64,000 nucleotides of DNA. Origin: Schistosoma haematobium (lineage: Eukaryota > Platyhelminthes > Trematoda > Strigeidida > Schistosomatidae). Positions within the stretch are counted from its first letter, which is position 1. Each line of letters starts with the position of its first letter. The stretch lies in contig NC_067198.1 in NCBI RefSeq assembly GCF_000699445.3, positions 44,206,691 to 44,270,690 of the forward strand, read 5' to 3'. Made by a program: the position numbers and the translations under genes. The notes beneath the pieces are model-generated. The model ran no database searches. It was not told the DNA's origin and saw only the letters and a program-made list of their open reading frames with translations. Below, one piece after another: positions 1-14,879 of this stretch.

Positions 1-117
1 ATGTCTTCAGTGAGTTACAAAATTTATTGCATGATTTAAGAAAAAAAAATCCTATTGGAAAGAAATAAACTAGACTTATTAACTTTTTGATAAATCAATT
101 AACTTGATAGTTAAATT

Positions 118-300
118 CATGAGTCGATTGAAGCTATATCATCATGGAAAACTTAGAAGCACTAGACGGCCGTTTCCTCTTAGTATAGGATTTCTCAGCA
201 GTATGCATCCATAATCATGCACGCAGAATTCGATCATAGGACTTTCGGTCTCGCATGCAAACACTTAAGCTAATCGTCATTCAGCGGTGTTGATGTCTAA
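118..300 (-). mobile_element. SINE-B copy, degenerate, minus orientation
   Basis: Read on the minus strand this matches the SINE-B pattern shared with copies near 19.5, 32.7 and 37.1 kb: remnants of a tRNA-like head, a hammerhead-like segment (minus strand of 159-206), then the common tail containing an imperfect CCATGATGATATAGCTTC stretch. The ribozyme core is damaged: CUGAGGA has become CUGAGAA and stem II no longer pairs cleanly, though GAAAC and a GUC cleavage triplet remain. It is an old, inactive copy. Confidence 0.7.
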
Positions 301-688
301 CTAAACAAATTCAAATTTCGTACTAATCGATTATTGAGTAATAATCCAATTTGTATTGTTTAACTGTTACTGTTTATTAAATTCTATCCATCAAGTTACA
401 TTATCATCACTAGTCCAAGTGACACAATAATATCATAGCAAAGTATATTTAAAATAACATAGTTGATCATAGTCAGTTTCGAGGTCGTTAAAATTTATCT
501 GAAAAATGTCACTAAAGTTTTTATCAACTAAATATCATAAGTATTTAGTAATAAACAACAATAGATTCTTTATGATTCAATGATGAGTTCATTGAAATAA
601 CAATTCATCACAATCTGACTTATCATAGTATTATTACTACTACTACTACTATTGTTAATATCAATGTTAGCCTTACTACTACTACTAC

Positions 689-727
<39 letters not shown>

Positions 728-1190
728 TATTATTATTATTATTAATATTTAAGGGTTATATTTAAATATTACATAGTGATCATTCATTTCTATGGTGATA
801 ATTTTTATTCAAAAAACAACTTTAAATCATTGATAAACTCAAACTAATAGATTCAAACTCTATTTCTTAAAATAGTTATCACTATTGACTAAAGAAAACA
901 ATAATAACAATAAAATCTATATTACTACTTATAATGTTGTATGTAGTATATAGTTTATGTGCAGCATTCTACATGTCACCCTATGGATAGATATAAATAT
1001 ATATGTAAAATGCATGTAAGATTAAATCTATCTAGTGCTTTTTAATTAATCAATTTAACAATTAACGAGATATTTAATGATAACTATCTAATGTTAATCT
1101 CCATGAATGCTAACTGAATAACTGAGTAACTAACTTAACTTATTAAAAAAGTAGTCAGTTAGTGAGTTGTATCATAACAATGTTAGTTGA
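301..1190. other. AT-rich intergenic DNA with a TTA/TAC trinucleotide tract
   Basis: No credible coding or RNA gene is visible. A trinucleotide tract of CTA/TTA units occupies about 674-748. The remainder is AT-rich sequence with short poly-A and poly-T runs. Confidence 0.6.
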
Positions 1191-1208
1191 ACTAAATGAG
1201 ATATGATG

Positions 1209-3082
<1,874 letters not shown>

Positions 3083-3083
<1 letters not shown>

Positions 3084-3480
3084 TTTTGACTTTAAATTTT
3101 CATTTGCAATGCTTCTACATTGTTAATTATGTCAGCGTGAATTCCAGTTGATAAAAACTATTCCTGCTATTAATGATCTCTTTGTTGTTATCAACCTATT
3201 TTAATGGAGTCAAGTAAAGTGTGGCTAATGAATGTTATGTTAGATTGTTCTGACTGTTGATGACCAGATGAACAATTCTGGTAATTATCTAGCAACCAAT
3301 TGGTCCTTAGATTATGAAACTGTTTTGATTTTCTGAAATACAAAAGAAATCATGGGATATCACATCCATATTTATCAATAAGAAGTTTGAGGGTTATAAA
3401 CAGATCTCTTAGACTTTTTCTATATAGTTATGAGAAAATATTTTAGACATTTCAGAGTCAAAAAATTACCATGTGTATAC
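3083..3480. other. Unassigned AT-rich sequence
   Basis: Sequence between the tetranucleotide array and the putative exon. No repeat family or gene was recognised. Confidence 0.5.
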
Positions 3481-3630
3481 CTGAAACTAAATTTGTCACT
3501 GTTTTTGGGAATAATCTCACCAACTAACAATTCCTGCTTAAGAAAATATCTGCTGGTTGAATGTACCGATCTAATTTTTAATGAACAAATACAGTGTACA
3601 CTGTCAATAAACATCTTAACACTTAAGTTT
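3481..3630 (-). CDS. Putative orphan internal exon, unknown protein
   Basis: On the minus strand a 150-nt open segment is bounded by a strong acceptor (pyrimidine-rich ATTACTTTCAG, ending at 3631) and a GTATAC donor (3480-3475). It enters with one leftover base, holds 49 codons and leaves with two bases. The peptide includes SLKIRSVHSTSRYFLKQEL followed by LVGEIIPKNSDKFSF, which reads like real protein rather than translated AT-rich noise. I do not recognise the family. The reading frame stays open beyond both splice sites (about 3420-3758), which weakens the boundary argument. No partner exon was found nearby, which is compatible with the very long introns of schistosome genes. Confidence 0.4.
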
Positions 3631-4126
3631 CTGAAAGTAATATGAACAATCAAGTAAGACCTCATATCATTTATGGTTATTACTTGGTAATATGCAGTTA
3701 TTCTCATGTTCAAATGATAATAGCATTTAGGTCCATGTGGATTCGTATAGCAGATCAATCAAAGGAATTTAGTAGGTATGAAATACTACGTTTATGTCTT
3801 TCCGAAGTATATTATTTTCTTGACTATTTCATGTCACGTACCACGCCTTGACATTACACCCATATAAAACAAAATCGATGACATCAGGAGACAAGGATTT
3901 CTACATAGAAACACAGCAAAATAATATTGGTGTCACAAGTGCACATATAAGAGAAATGAGTCATTTTATTTTGTTGTTAATTCAAGCAACTTGTAAGTTC
4001 GTTAGAAGATTTCTAAAAGAAATAACATTTTCAAACTAAGCTGAACGAGTATAATTTTATGAATGCATAAATGTGAAAAGACTTCATAGAACAGTTTCAA
4101 CACAACACTTGGTATTGTTTGCTTGT
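3631..4126. other. Unassigned sequence next to the putative exon
   Basis: AT-rich, with only short chance ORFs on the plus strand. Possible intron of the putative gene at 3481-3630. Confidence 0.4.
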
Positions 4127-4405
4127 ACTTTTCCATTGTTGTTTAGGACTACAATTGATCAGTCTCTTATCGGCACATGTGCATCTTGTGTGGATTACCT
4201 CGATATTGCCTTAAATCACAAGCATTTTAAACAAAGATGAATAGTGACTCGTAGTGAAATCCAGGACTCGTGTTTCGTCCTATTTGAGACTCATCAGTTG
4301 GAGATATCTGCATCTCATAGTTAATGTTCACTCCAGAACTCCAACCTAGAACTGTTCACTTCAAACACTATCGCGTTATCCACTTAGCTACTGAGTCCTC
4401 TTCAA
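4127..4405 (-). mobile_element. Sm-alpha-type SINE, near full length
   Basis: Minus-strand copy of the schistosome Sm-alpha family, a Pol III type retroposon carrying a hammerhead ribozyme. The order on the minus strand is a tRNA-like head with a box A-like TAGCTAAGTGG, an intermediate segment, the hammerhead, and a tail with CTTGTGATTTAAGGCAATA and a GATCAATTG segment. The same tail recurs at 20.9, 30.1 and 38.6 kb. The box B is eroded, so transcription from its own promoter is doubtful. Confidence 0.85.
4250..4304 (-). ncRNA. Hammerhead ribozyme (Sm-alpha type I)
   Basis: Reading the minus strand: 5' stem I strand, core CUGAUGA (4297-4291), stem II GUCU/GGAC with an A-rich loop, GAAA (4276-4273), a very short stem III, the cleavage triplet GUC ending at 4265, then the 3' stem I strand CUGGAUUUCAC. 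Both conserved core boxes are intact. The first stem I pair is an A-C mismatch, followed by four good pairs, so activity may be reduced. The architecture agrees with the Sm-alpha hammerhead known from schistosome satellite DNA. Confidence 0.8.
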
Positions 4406-5675
4406 TGAAACTTGTGAGTAACTTATTTTTATTAATACGAGATTCAATGTATCAACTGATTTTTTTTTACAAACTTTCAGATCAGTTATAACCAACAATA
4501 GAAAATTAATTTTTTCATCATCCTATCTTTATCATTATCGGATAATTTTAACTATATAGACTGACCAGAAATACTGAAAATACTAGTTCAGTTTTCGTAA
4601 TTTTCTATTAGTTACATTCTATATGGATACTTAGAAGGTATAATTTATAGATACTAATAGAAGAGAGATATACATTGTTTGTTTATATTTCTAATGTCTA
4701 AACATTCATAATAGTTATGATAACCAAAATCTAGAATAAACAACTTTAAATGCCATGGACTAGATAATTGTGTGTCATTACAATTTTCTTAACTTAATTA
4801 TACTACTAACAATATTAAAGTAGTTAAAATATTTGTAGTGGCATTGGGCCTTAGTACGAGACAATGTGGGAAATAGACATTCAACATTTAACACGGAGAA
4901 AAACCCAGTGATGAAGAGGGCGAGAAGAATGAGTTGAATTAATTGGAGTTGATCGTATGGCATGACTCGGCCTTGCAGGCGTGGTCCCTGCTGAATGTTG
5001 CCTTATATCTTTTATTCATATTAAATATATTGTTCCATATCTAGTCTAAGATTGTTCTCTATCATGTATTGGTAATTGTTACGATGCAGTGAGTTGGTGT
5101 AGACGATGATGTGACCTCCACGTAAGATCTTATAGATTAGGCAGTTACATCATGACAAATCTACAATTATAGGATTAGGTCTATTATTAGAGCAGTACTA
5201 ATATCATAGTAGACCATAATTCTTCATATTGTTATAAATAAAATGGATTCGGTCAGACGATTAGCTGTCAATGGGTTGATAGGTGATGTTTTAACAATAC
5301 AAACATTTTCCTGAACATTGATATCTGATTATCTAATGAACAAAATAGATGCTCAGAAATGGCTATGAAGTATTTTAGTGAGGTTAGGTGAATAAGTTTA
5401 GAACTTTCATATCTATGAAGCCAGTTGCTTTTAGGTAATTAGTTTCTGAAAGTCTCTGTCCTGGACATATATTCAGTTATTCACTAGGAAGGGAAATTTA
5501 AACATTCCAAATTTATCTAACAGGGTCACTGATCTCTGCCGCATTAAATATTTGTTCACAAAAGGTCTGTAATTTTGAACCTGATACCACTATGATAAAA
5601 TCTTTTTGTACTTAAGTAAACGTGTAGCCAAGAAATTGAGAAGAACTGAACTACAGTATCACCAGGTAAAATAGG
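4406..5675. other. No recognised gene or repeat
   Basis: AT-rich sequence without a convincing coding segment. A short GC-richer patch at about 4965-5005 (GGCCTTGCAGGCGTGGTCCC) could be a fragment of an unidentified repeat. Confidence 0.4.
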
Positions 5676-6020
5676 AATGTTATAACTTGTGGCCTGTGCG
5701 CCCTGCTAATGTAGGACGTAAAGATACCGCCAATTAGAGAGCAGTGAATTATCGATCGGACCAGTGACGCATAAACCCGTACGATCAGTTTAGAGTCCTT
5801 ATCGGTCCTGCTTCCTGCTTAGCCCAGCCTGTTAAGTCCAGAACACCAATCTCAAACTCTGCAATATGAATCGTTTATTTCAAACATGCTGGGTTTATAT
5901 ACCAACCAATCAGACCACATCGTACCAATAAAAATATGAAATAACATATGTACAAGATATGGCCAAATGTGGCTGTGAATATGGGAGGTAGTAACTAACA
6001 GACAGGGCATAATTCAAGAA
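5676..6020. repeat. GC-richer, LTR-like segment, unclassified
   Basis: A compositionally distinct patch begins around TGTGGCCTGTGCGCCCTGC (about 5690) and runs past a TATA-like GGGTTTATATACC (about 5890) followed by AATAAA (about 5930). A TG start, a promoter-like TATA box and a downstream polyA signal would suit a retroviral-type LTR, but I see no second copy in the window, no clear CA end and no target duplication. It could be an LTR fragment or another repeat. Confidence 0.35.
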
Positions 6021-8189
6021 TGGTAATCGTATAATAATAGTCCATGGGTCAAAATAAAACTTATGATAAGAGGGACACGAATATAAATAGTTTAGTTATT
6101 TAACAATTAGACGAAAAAAACATGCATAGTATTGTTCCATAAATGAATCCCCAAAGTTACCATTCATTATGCTTATCGGAGCATAACAATGAAGCAATAT
6201 AATTTTATAACTAATATTTAAATTATTTAATTTCGTTGCTACAGTAAAATTTAAAGTTTAGGTCACTAGTATTGATAATAGATTGGAAAAGAGGTTTTTT
6301 ACTATCCTTGACAAAATTCTTTGTGATTCGATCTGTATTATGGTAAGTTGGGAGTTAAAGTACTATGGTATAAGTTTGACTTCAGAATAGCTTTGTTATA
6401 TTTTATTCTAGAGAACTGAATTTGTAAGTCAAATCAAGCAAACTTTTCAGTGTCGTGCTGGTGTGTAGAATGTAAATGTTATCTCATAATAATCACTTAA
6501 TTCACCATTTCATTTATCTTGAAAGTCTTAACAACTCTGATTGGCTGATGTCAAATGAGATCTCTTCTGCGTTTTACCAATCTGTTTCATCTGTAGTGTA
6601 GGCGAAATGTTGATTGTCTTATGAAAAGTAGAGTATAGTTTGTAGCATTTGACTTCGTATTGAGGATAAAAGATATGAAATCTTTTTAAACTTTCACCCA
6701 TAAATATCTTTGAAGGATTGATTGAATATATTGGGTCCAATGAGTTAGAAATGATGAGGTTATAAATTGGTTACTTGGTAGAAAAATCAAGTCCGTAGGC
6801 GAAACAATAAAGCCTTGTCGGGCAAAGTAATTAGGGCATGGAGAACGCTTTCCTGACCACACCATTTCCCGAAGTTCTGAAATAAGAGTAGAATGAAAAA
6901 GCTAGTGCTATACAAATCAACATAATGTATTAATTAATAAAGCCGCTGTGTGTTGGCCTGAGACATTTAGTGAGGTGGAGACTTGTTATTTGGAATCCAT
7001 GCAATAGTTGGATATTTTGGTTGACAAGACAAAAGCGTTCATAATAACAGATTCGCATTCACTATCCATGTTCCTCCAAAGCTTGAATTATGTAACATGC
7101 CGACATACTCCCACCTGAACAAAGACCTTTTTTTAAAGACGGAAGAGGTGATAGTTTGAGCGAAACCAGACACAGAACGTACTAATGCTCACATGTCTCG
7201 AAGTCAATAGCCATATAATCGATGACTAAACATGTCAGGCTATTTGATGAAGATTAGAATGCAGTTTAACACGGTTTTGGGTTATATATCTGAGGAAAAG
7301 ATATACATATCTATCCTACATGTCTATCAAGGATTTGTGTATATAATTCTATCGTTTCGAATTAAAGTTTCTCATTCATTCTTTGTTTTGCCTCTCATGC
7401 ACTAGGTTGCGATCACGTATGAACAGCGTATATGACTGTAACTGATTGGATAATTGCATGTAGCTGCATATTCCTAACTTTTTGAAGTGTATTTCTCAAG
7501 TCTATATTTCCACTTCTTATGATATGATTTCATGTTATATATATTTTTTATCTTACTGAATCCATTTTGTTTTGCTGATGGGAGGTGTGATGGTTTCGAT
7601 TGTTACACATTTGTCATAGAACCTGTGTTGAGAATGACTGACTCACAAGAGATTGAACTGGTTCACAAACATGCGAAATAACAATAAGTCATTTTAGATT
7701 ATTCTACGAATTCAGTTCAAGTAACTATAGGATAACAATATTATTTAAATCTTCACGTAAAGGTTGTCCACACTGTTACATTGATCAGTATATTCCCTAA
7801 AGAATTTAACAAACTACAAACGAGTTAGATGATATGATCCATCATCTACAATTGAAGTATGTACAGTTTATCCGTTCGGAGTACAAAAATATACATGCTT
7901 GATTTCTTTCCAAAGATTTTAAGATATTGGTTAAGTGAAACAGAGGTTGTTCAAGTACTGAATAACATAAACAAACGATTTCATTGATATAGCTACTTTA
8001 GATCAGTATTGAACTAGTTGTAAGTAAAACTTCAAACCTTCATCAGTGCACAAAACACATAGTATTCAATACACAACTAGAAATTCTGTGATTGTCATTG
8101 ATCAGATTTGTATTCTCAAGTTATTTTGTTGATTTAAAAGAAAGGAACTACATTGATAACTGACATCATGAAAATATTTGTTATACTTG
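6021..8189. other. No recognised gene or repeat
   Basis: About 2.2 kb of AT-rich sequence with no ORF that looks coding and no match to the repeat families seen elsewhere in the window. Confidence 0.4.
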
Positions 8190-8390
8190 TATATATGTGT
8201 CAATAGAAGGCCAAAGGAGGAGAGGAAGACCAAAGAGCACATTACGTCGAGTAATGGAGACAGATATGAGAAGAATGAACAATAATTGGATAGAACTAGA
8301 AAAGAAGGTCCAGGACATATTGGGATGGAGACTGCTGACCGGTGGCCTATGCTCCATCGAGGGTAACAGGTGTAATTAAGTATGTCAATA
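8190..8390 (+). pseudogene. RTE-type LINE, C-terminal and 3' end fragment
   Basis: Translation gives the C-terminal motif RRRGRPKSTLRRVMETDM, then NNNWIELEKKVQDILGW and a GGLCS-like end. This is the same arrangement as at the 3' end of the long RTE copy at 58.4-58.7 kb. The stop is followed by a short degenerate TAAG-type tail (TAATTAAG). The copy is 5'-truncated, as expected after target-primed reverse transcription. Confidence 0.7.
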
Positions 8391-9190
8391 TAGCACTGGT
8401 ACTTTAGGCTGGTACAGGTTGTAGACAGGAAAATCTTGGACCTAGGTTTCGTTACAGTTAGCACTTATCAGTGTATATACGTATTTTTTTGAACAGAATA
8501 GCTCAGTGGTAATGTAGCGGATGTTACTCACAAGGATGTTTGTAAGTAATGTGTAACGGAAAGTGTTGTTAGAATTGCAACAATGGTCGCACAGAGTGCA
8601 GAGCTTCAGTGCATCGAAAGAACGGCTTTGCATAACACTTGGAGGTCAGTTAAGAAAACAGTTTGGATTGCAGAACATAACAGAATATGTAAATGGTGAT
8701 TGAAGGCTATGCATATGCATTATGTAAATGTTTTGTGACTTGTCACAATAATTATACATTCCTCTCGTCTACTGTCATGATTTACGGTATCATTCCCCAA
8801 CGCAAGGTTGGGTGACGTAGGTTAAGCTCCTACAGGTGTCATCAGTCATTTCGATACCGAAGTTACACCTGACCACAGTTCACTAGCGCAAACCCTATGT
8901 TAAGGATTTCCTTTTGACTACAGCCCATCACCCAACATCAAGGCGCAATCCACGTGACTTCAAGTCACTTAGACTAGAGGCTGTATTTTAACTTGATCGA
9001 TACAATTCGATCTACACTAAGTATCAGACAATCATGATAATGGCAACTATCTAAACTGTAATGGACAAATGATAAAGAACTGAAATTAATCGACATAACA
9101 TAATACGATTTAGACACGAAAAGTATGTTGGATGATACGAATGAGCACACTAGTTTACGATAATAGATGATTAAACCACTATACTGGATC
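8391..9190. other. Unassigned; contains an imperfect inverted repeat
   Basis: No gene. At about 8800-8940, CAAGGTTGGGTGACG and its approximate reverse complement (CATCACCCAACATCAAGG) flank about 100 bp. This may be a small mobile-element relic of unknown class. Confidence 0.35.
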
Positions 9191-9194
9191 ATGT

Positions 9195-9978
9195 CAGTCA
9201 GCTACAACGTAGGATCAGGCACATACATGCATCGGTCCAAGTTGCCATACCCCTTTAGCACAACAAGATGAACACCGGATTCATAAAAGTAGTTAATTCA
9301 GAGATGGTAATATATAAAAGAAAGATTGCATATAAGGACATAGTACAGAAAGAAATAGTTAGTTCATAGAAAGACAGATATGAAGCGACTTTAATCACTT
9401 AGTTTAGGGGAAGACAGAGAGTGTATACACTTACGCCATTGTGATCGATTCTGAGCCATGTCACCCAGAGTCCCGACCATTGGTTACGATAGTCACGCGG
9501 ACCCCAACCAAGTAGTCTGCATCTACCAACATAGTTCAGACTAGAAGTTAGTGTCTTCAAGCACTGATGACACGTTTTGGTTTGGCCGCCCCTATCTTCC
9601 TTCCAACCATCTCCTACACCGGTTAGCATTGAACGTCGTGCTAGTCGATGTTCAGGCATACGTAACACGTGGCTCAACCATCTCAGTCGATGAAGATTCA
9701 CAACCTCGTCAACTGATTTACCATCATTACCTAATACCCAGTGTCTAACCTCACTATTACTTACCCGGTGATCCCAGCAGACGCCAGCAATATTTCTAAT
9801 ACATCTGTGATCAAATACTAGTAGCTTACGAGTATCTTCTACTCTGAATGGCTATGTTTCGCTGCCGTAAAGTAAAACAGAGCGAACTGCTTTGCAGTAT
9901 ACTCGTGCTTTTATTGATAGACGGATATCTCACCTACGAAATAGGTGACGAAGTTGGCAAAGCCAAACGAGCCTTTCG
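9195..9978 (-). pseudogene. LINE-B 3' fragment (C-terminus plus 3' UTR)
   Basis: Minus-strand translation gives the end of a non-LTR retrotransposon polyprotein: HRLRWLSHVLRMPEHRLARR, then the MLTGVGDGWK and VGRCRLLGWGPRDYRNQW motifs. The 3' UTR follows and ends near 9195 with a GTAGCTGACTGACATG segment, consistent with short tandem tails. The upstream end butts directly against an oppositely oriented RTE fragment at 9979. Fragments of the same region recur at 13.1, 25.9, 33.0, 39.5, 43.9, 44.6 and 47.5 kb. Linking this C-terminus to the 5' half at 21.2-23.2 kb is an inference. Confidence 0.75.
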
Positions 9979-10345
9979 AAGGTACAAGTATTTATAAATA
10001 GCTCTCTACGCAAGATACTCAACATCCATTGGCCGGATACCATCAGCAATAGCCTTCTGTGGGAGAACGAACCAGCTTTCAGATGAAGAGGAAATTAGAA
10101 GACGATGGAAATGGATAGGATATACATTACGGAAATCATCACGAGGCAAGCCCTAACTTGGAATCCTGAGGGGAAACGGAAAAGAGTAAGGCCAAAGAAC
10201 ACATTACGTCGGGAAATAGAAGCAGATATGAAAAGGATAAATAGGAACTGGAAAGGATTGCTCAGGACGGAGTTTTGATTGAGAATGCTAGTGAGCGGCC
10301 TATGCTCCTTCACGAGGAGTAACGGGCGTAAGTAAGTATCAGTAC
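9979..10345 (+). pseudogene. RTE-type LINE, 5'-truncated 3' end
   Basis: Matches the end of the RTE copy at 58.31-58.70 kb in order: the VQVFIN-like start, a frame-broken [16 protein letters not shown] segment, [20 protein letters not shown], and the LVSGLCS end followed by CGTAAGTAAGTA. The 3' tail is a short run of TAAG units, typical of RTE elements, which end in tandem repeats rather than poly-A. It is 5'-truncated and lacks the RT catalytic motifs. Confidence 0.8.
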
Positions 10346-13040
10346 TAAAAAAGGAAAGTAGTAAGAAACGTGTATATGTAAACAAGTCTTCATTCTGTAA
10401 AAAAACAAGCACAATTCACTATGATAATGATCAATCATAGTATTCATGATAACAGTAGTGATAGTACTAAAATTTGAGAACAATAAAATTACCACTAAAC
10501 AATGATGTGTACACAATGACAAGATATATAGATATACTACTTAAATAGATAATTTAGTAGTCATCTCATATACAATAAGAAATATTGATTTTAATAAACA
10601 ATGTCTTTTGATCAACCCTGTTTAAAAGTTAATTTTTTAATTATTTCAAAAGTTAATAAACTTTAAGTTTAATACATAAATGAGCAATATTCGTTCTGGA
10701 TATTCAAATTAAGATTTTATTGCACAATGTTTGAATTAATTATCAATGAGAAGATTAAGATTTCTATGTTGATTCATTCGTTTAACATGGGTTCAAAAGA
10801 CAATGAAAAATAACTAATAAGTAAATAAGTAAAAAGATCCCAACTTTTAGTTAAGGAAAAGAAGAAAGATGAGCAATTCAATTACTTCATAAAAAGTATG
10901 ATAAACAACAATTTAGAGGAGAGAGAGAGGAGAGAGAGAGAGAAAAGAAACTTTTTTTTTCTAATTCACAAAACTAAAAATGATAATAATCATTATTATT
11001 GTACATTAAATAAAAAAAACTAATAATGATACATTAATATAGAAGAGAAATACATTTCTATTTAAAGTAATAAAGAATAGAAAAGGGAAAATGTTCACTT
11101 TCATTGCATCTTATACACATATCCTACCTGCCTACATACATACATACATGCGCGTCCATAATACCCAGTTTATTAATGATACATAAAGAAAGATGAATAT
11201 GTGGAAAAAAGAAAAGAATCATGGAAACAATGATTTTTTAAAAAAAATTTTGTTTATTAGAAATAACCGATACTATACATAAATACAGAAAAATAAATCA
11301 AAATATCATAACACAAAGGAAGAATAAAACAAATAACAATCATCATAGTAATGATAATATTCATCATTATTATGCATTGAATTGTATTTCAATGTTGAAT
11401 TTGCAGAATAAAACAATAAAATATCGCAATATTGTTTGTACTACTACTACTAGCACTACAAGTACAATTAATAGTGGTGGCGCTTACAATTGTATGTTTT
11501 CACATTGTTCATCATTTACAATCATTCCCATTTTGGTAGGACACCCATTGAAAAGAAGAAAAAAAAAGAGATAGTACTATGTTCAAATAATTTACAAAGT
11601 TAATTTCTTAGAAAATAAAGAATTTCAAATGATTTTTACTAGAGGAAAGAAAATAAAAGAAAAAAAGAAAAAAGGAGTATCCAAAAGAAGAAAAAGTATA
11701 GAACATATTAACGAAACACTAAAATAATGAACAAATATGACGTTAGTGTTAATCGGAATGTATCAACACTAAGACTAATTTATGGGTATTTTTTTAAACA
11801 ACAAGAACAAAAAAAACCCATGAAATATGTAATCCACAGAATGAAAGTGTGTGTGTGTGTGTGTGTATGTGTGTGTCAGTGTATGAATACATATACAGAT
11901 GATCTTGATGTTCATTGAACAGAATGAATCCAAAAAAAAAAACACAACTAAGAATACAAAGAAGAGGACAACAGAAATTTTTAAAATTAATTTGAGGAAA
12001 CATTCACTACTGATGTAGATCAAAATTTAATTCACTATATATTATTGTTACTATTATAATCATCATCATCATCATCATCATCATCAATACCATGTTCATT
12101 AGTTAAACAAGAGAAACCAAATGGAGTTTCAGTCAAATATTTTGTTCAGCTGTATTGTTTGAAGATTCATTTCATTTGAAATGAACTATAAATCACAGTA
12201 ATTCTATTGAAATATGCTTCAAAGAAAGGAGTGAGAGGAAGAGAAGGGAATAGAACAATGTAAATGGTAATAAGATATGATGATGATAATCATAAGAAGA
12301 AAAAAAGAGGCTAACATCTAGATAGATAGATGGATGAATAAATATTGGTCTGATTTTTGTTTGTTAGTTTGTTTAATCATCCCTCTCGTACAAGAATTAT
12401 TTAGTGTTTCTCTTTTTTCTTCTTCTCTCTATCACTTTTAAACATTCACCTGTACTTCAGTATATTCGACCTCATTTCGTTGTTTTACTGAACAACATAA
12501 AAGTATAGCAAATAGTAATGCGAATAACTAGAAAAAAAATAAAGGGAAAGATAAAAAATAAATAATAATGAATAATAAAAATTGATTAACTGATAAATAG
12601 TGAATAAATATTAATAATAAAATCAATGAATTGTGTTATTTTGATTGTTCAACGATATTCTCGTCCGATAGTGACAACAACAACAATAAACTTTTGTTCT
12701 ACTATTTCACAAGGAACCTTTTGTCATGAATCTATTTGATAATTAGAAATGTGAAGTATTAGACTTCCAAATTATCAAGTTCTTAGCGTTTCTTTAGATA
12801 AATTTAATCTGTAATTGAATTCAAACAGTGAGTTACAAGCGATCTACAAGCTAGCGCATACCTGTATCGATTCAATTCGGAACATGACATCAGTACAAAG
12901 ACATAAAATCATTAAGATAAATCCCAGAACAGCAGAACTAGAGATAGAGTTAGGGATAGCAGGAAACATCACACACACACACAATATGGTTTGTTAGGAA
13001 AGAACGAATTCTCCGAACAACACAGCACAATATAAATTTA
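10346..13040. other. AT-rich, microsatellite-dense region without a recognised gene
   Basis: Contains a GA tract (10916-10944), a GT tract (11847-11876), a CAT tract (about 12058-12086), many A- and T-runs and short CTT tracts. No ORF has convincing protein character. The density of purine and pyrimidine tracts would fit an untranslated, intronic or promoter region, but nothing fixes this. Confidence 0.45.
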
Positions 13041-13044
13041 AAAC

Positions 13045-13330
13045 TCAAGATTTAAGGAATGGTCAACAAAGAATAGATCTGCGTTATTGTGACCGATTCT
13101 GAATCATATCATCCAAAATCTTTAACTATTAATTGAGATAATCGAGCGGACCCTAACCAATTAGTTAGAATCTGTCAACATATTTTTGACTAATAGTTAG
13201 TGTCTCCATGAACTAATGCCACACCTTAGATTCCTCATGACCTACTTCAACACTAATAGACATGGTGCATCGAAGTAAGAGGTAGGTAGGGATGCATGTA
13301 TTACATATCTTAACCAACACAATCAATGAT
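13045..13330 (-). pseudogene. LINE-B 3' fragment, strongly degenerate
   Basis: Aligns by eye to 9430-9680 on the same strand (plus-strand cues TGTGACCGATTCTGA and GCGGACCCTAACCA), so it is the same C-terminal and 3' UTR region. Frames are destroyed. Confidence 0.6.
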
Positions 13331-13729
13331 ATATAAGTTATCACATAAGTGTTAATTATAAATTATTATGCTCATCAACCATGTAATTTTACTTGCAGCC
13401 CCTAAATTGCTTATAAAATAAATCAATAACGAGGAATGAATTATCAATAAACAAATCGATTGTCAAATCGAAGAGTCATATCAAAGTGCAGACTGATAAC
13501 TGATACCGTTAAAAGGTCAAATGACACAATTCATCACAGTGAAACTGTAAATATCTTTGAACATTATGTGGTAAAAAACCCCAACTAAACATCCATTGGG
13601 TAGAGGGAACAAGACAGTAGAGATGAGTTGTTCCTTCAACTTTAAATGTAGTCAGTAGTAGGCAACCATGAATTCTAATGGGATTGAAACAAAGATATTT
13701 AATTTCAATTGACAAAAATGCGAATAAGC

Positions 13730-13774
<45 letters not shown>

Positions 13775-14879
13775 AAGGATTCAGATATCACCTAGGACTG
13801 GCGAACGGAACGAAAGTCAGCAACACAACAACAGGACAAGCTAAGTTCTTCCTCTGTTAACTAAAGGAAGAACCAGATTCAGCCGGAAAAAATATATAGT
13901 CCCACAAGCAATCTGCAAGAACAAACACACAACTTATACGTATATATACAATACAAAAATGTCCTTCCAGGTGGGAAACACGAACTGAAGGTAAAAAGGG
14001 TTGCTTTTGACGCGAAAATGAGAAATTCAAAATTTCATAATTAAATTACGGAATTGGGAAGTTTACCAGGTGATTTCTGGAGATATAGCATCCCCACACA
14101 CATACACACAAACATCCAGTCTATTATTTATATTTAACCATGTTTAACGACACTAAGTATAAACCATCTATCATTGAATATCTCACAGATAAAAGTCAAT
14201 TCATAAGAAATTATAAAAATATCTCACACTGTAAATGGTGTTTTATTTGATACAAAAAGTGTATTACTATTAATACTGCTACTTTAACTACTGTGTTTTA
14301 CATTTCTATACGTTTGTAATTCCGTAGTATATATGTAAAACACTTTATTCACACGTTTCTTATCAAGATTATAAATTAACTATTACATATATATATGTCA
14401 AGAGTTGTTCTATAAATGTGTCTTAAACTGAATTATAGTAGCGATACCACCACCACTGCTACTACTACAAGTAATGGTACGAGGAGCAGTAACATAGATG
14501 TTAAAAACAGTGAAAACATATGAATAGCTACTTGAAAAACAATAATAATAATAATATTGTTATTTTGAAATATCTGTTATACTGGTTAAAAGGGGGGTAA
14601 GTAATACAAAAAATCGATTTATGGCACTAATCTAAGAAAGCATTGATGATTGGATTAACATTTGTACACGAAGATATAGATTTCCTAATTGTAATTTATG
14701 AAATTATACATTTAAAATGATCCTATAAAGTTAAGATTACATATTCACATTATATGCTTTTTAAGCCTTGACAACATTGTTTGTTTAAATCACCAAATTA
14801 AATTTTTTTTTAAATTTTTTTATTTTATACGATCTTTAGTTCAATGTTTAACTGAAAAGTTTCATATCATAGTTAAAAG
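13331..14879. other. (TA)n tract and unclassified sequence
   Basis: A TA dinucleotide tract lies at 13732-13771. The following 320 bp (to about 14090) is less AT-biased (CAGATTCAGCCGG, TCCTTCCAGGTGGG) and may be an unidentified repeat. Further right are TAC/CCA trinucleotide-rich stretches (about 14440-14475) and plain AT-rich DNA. Confidence 0.4.
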
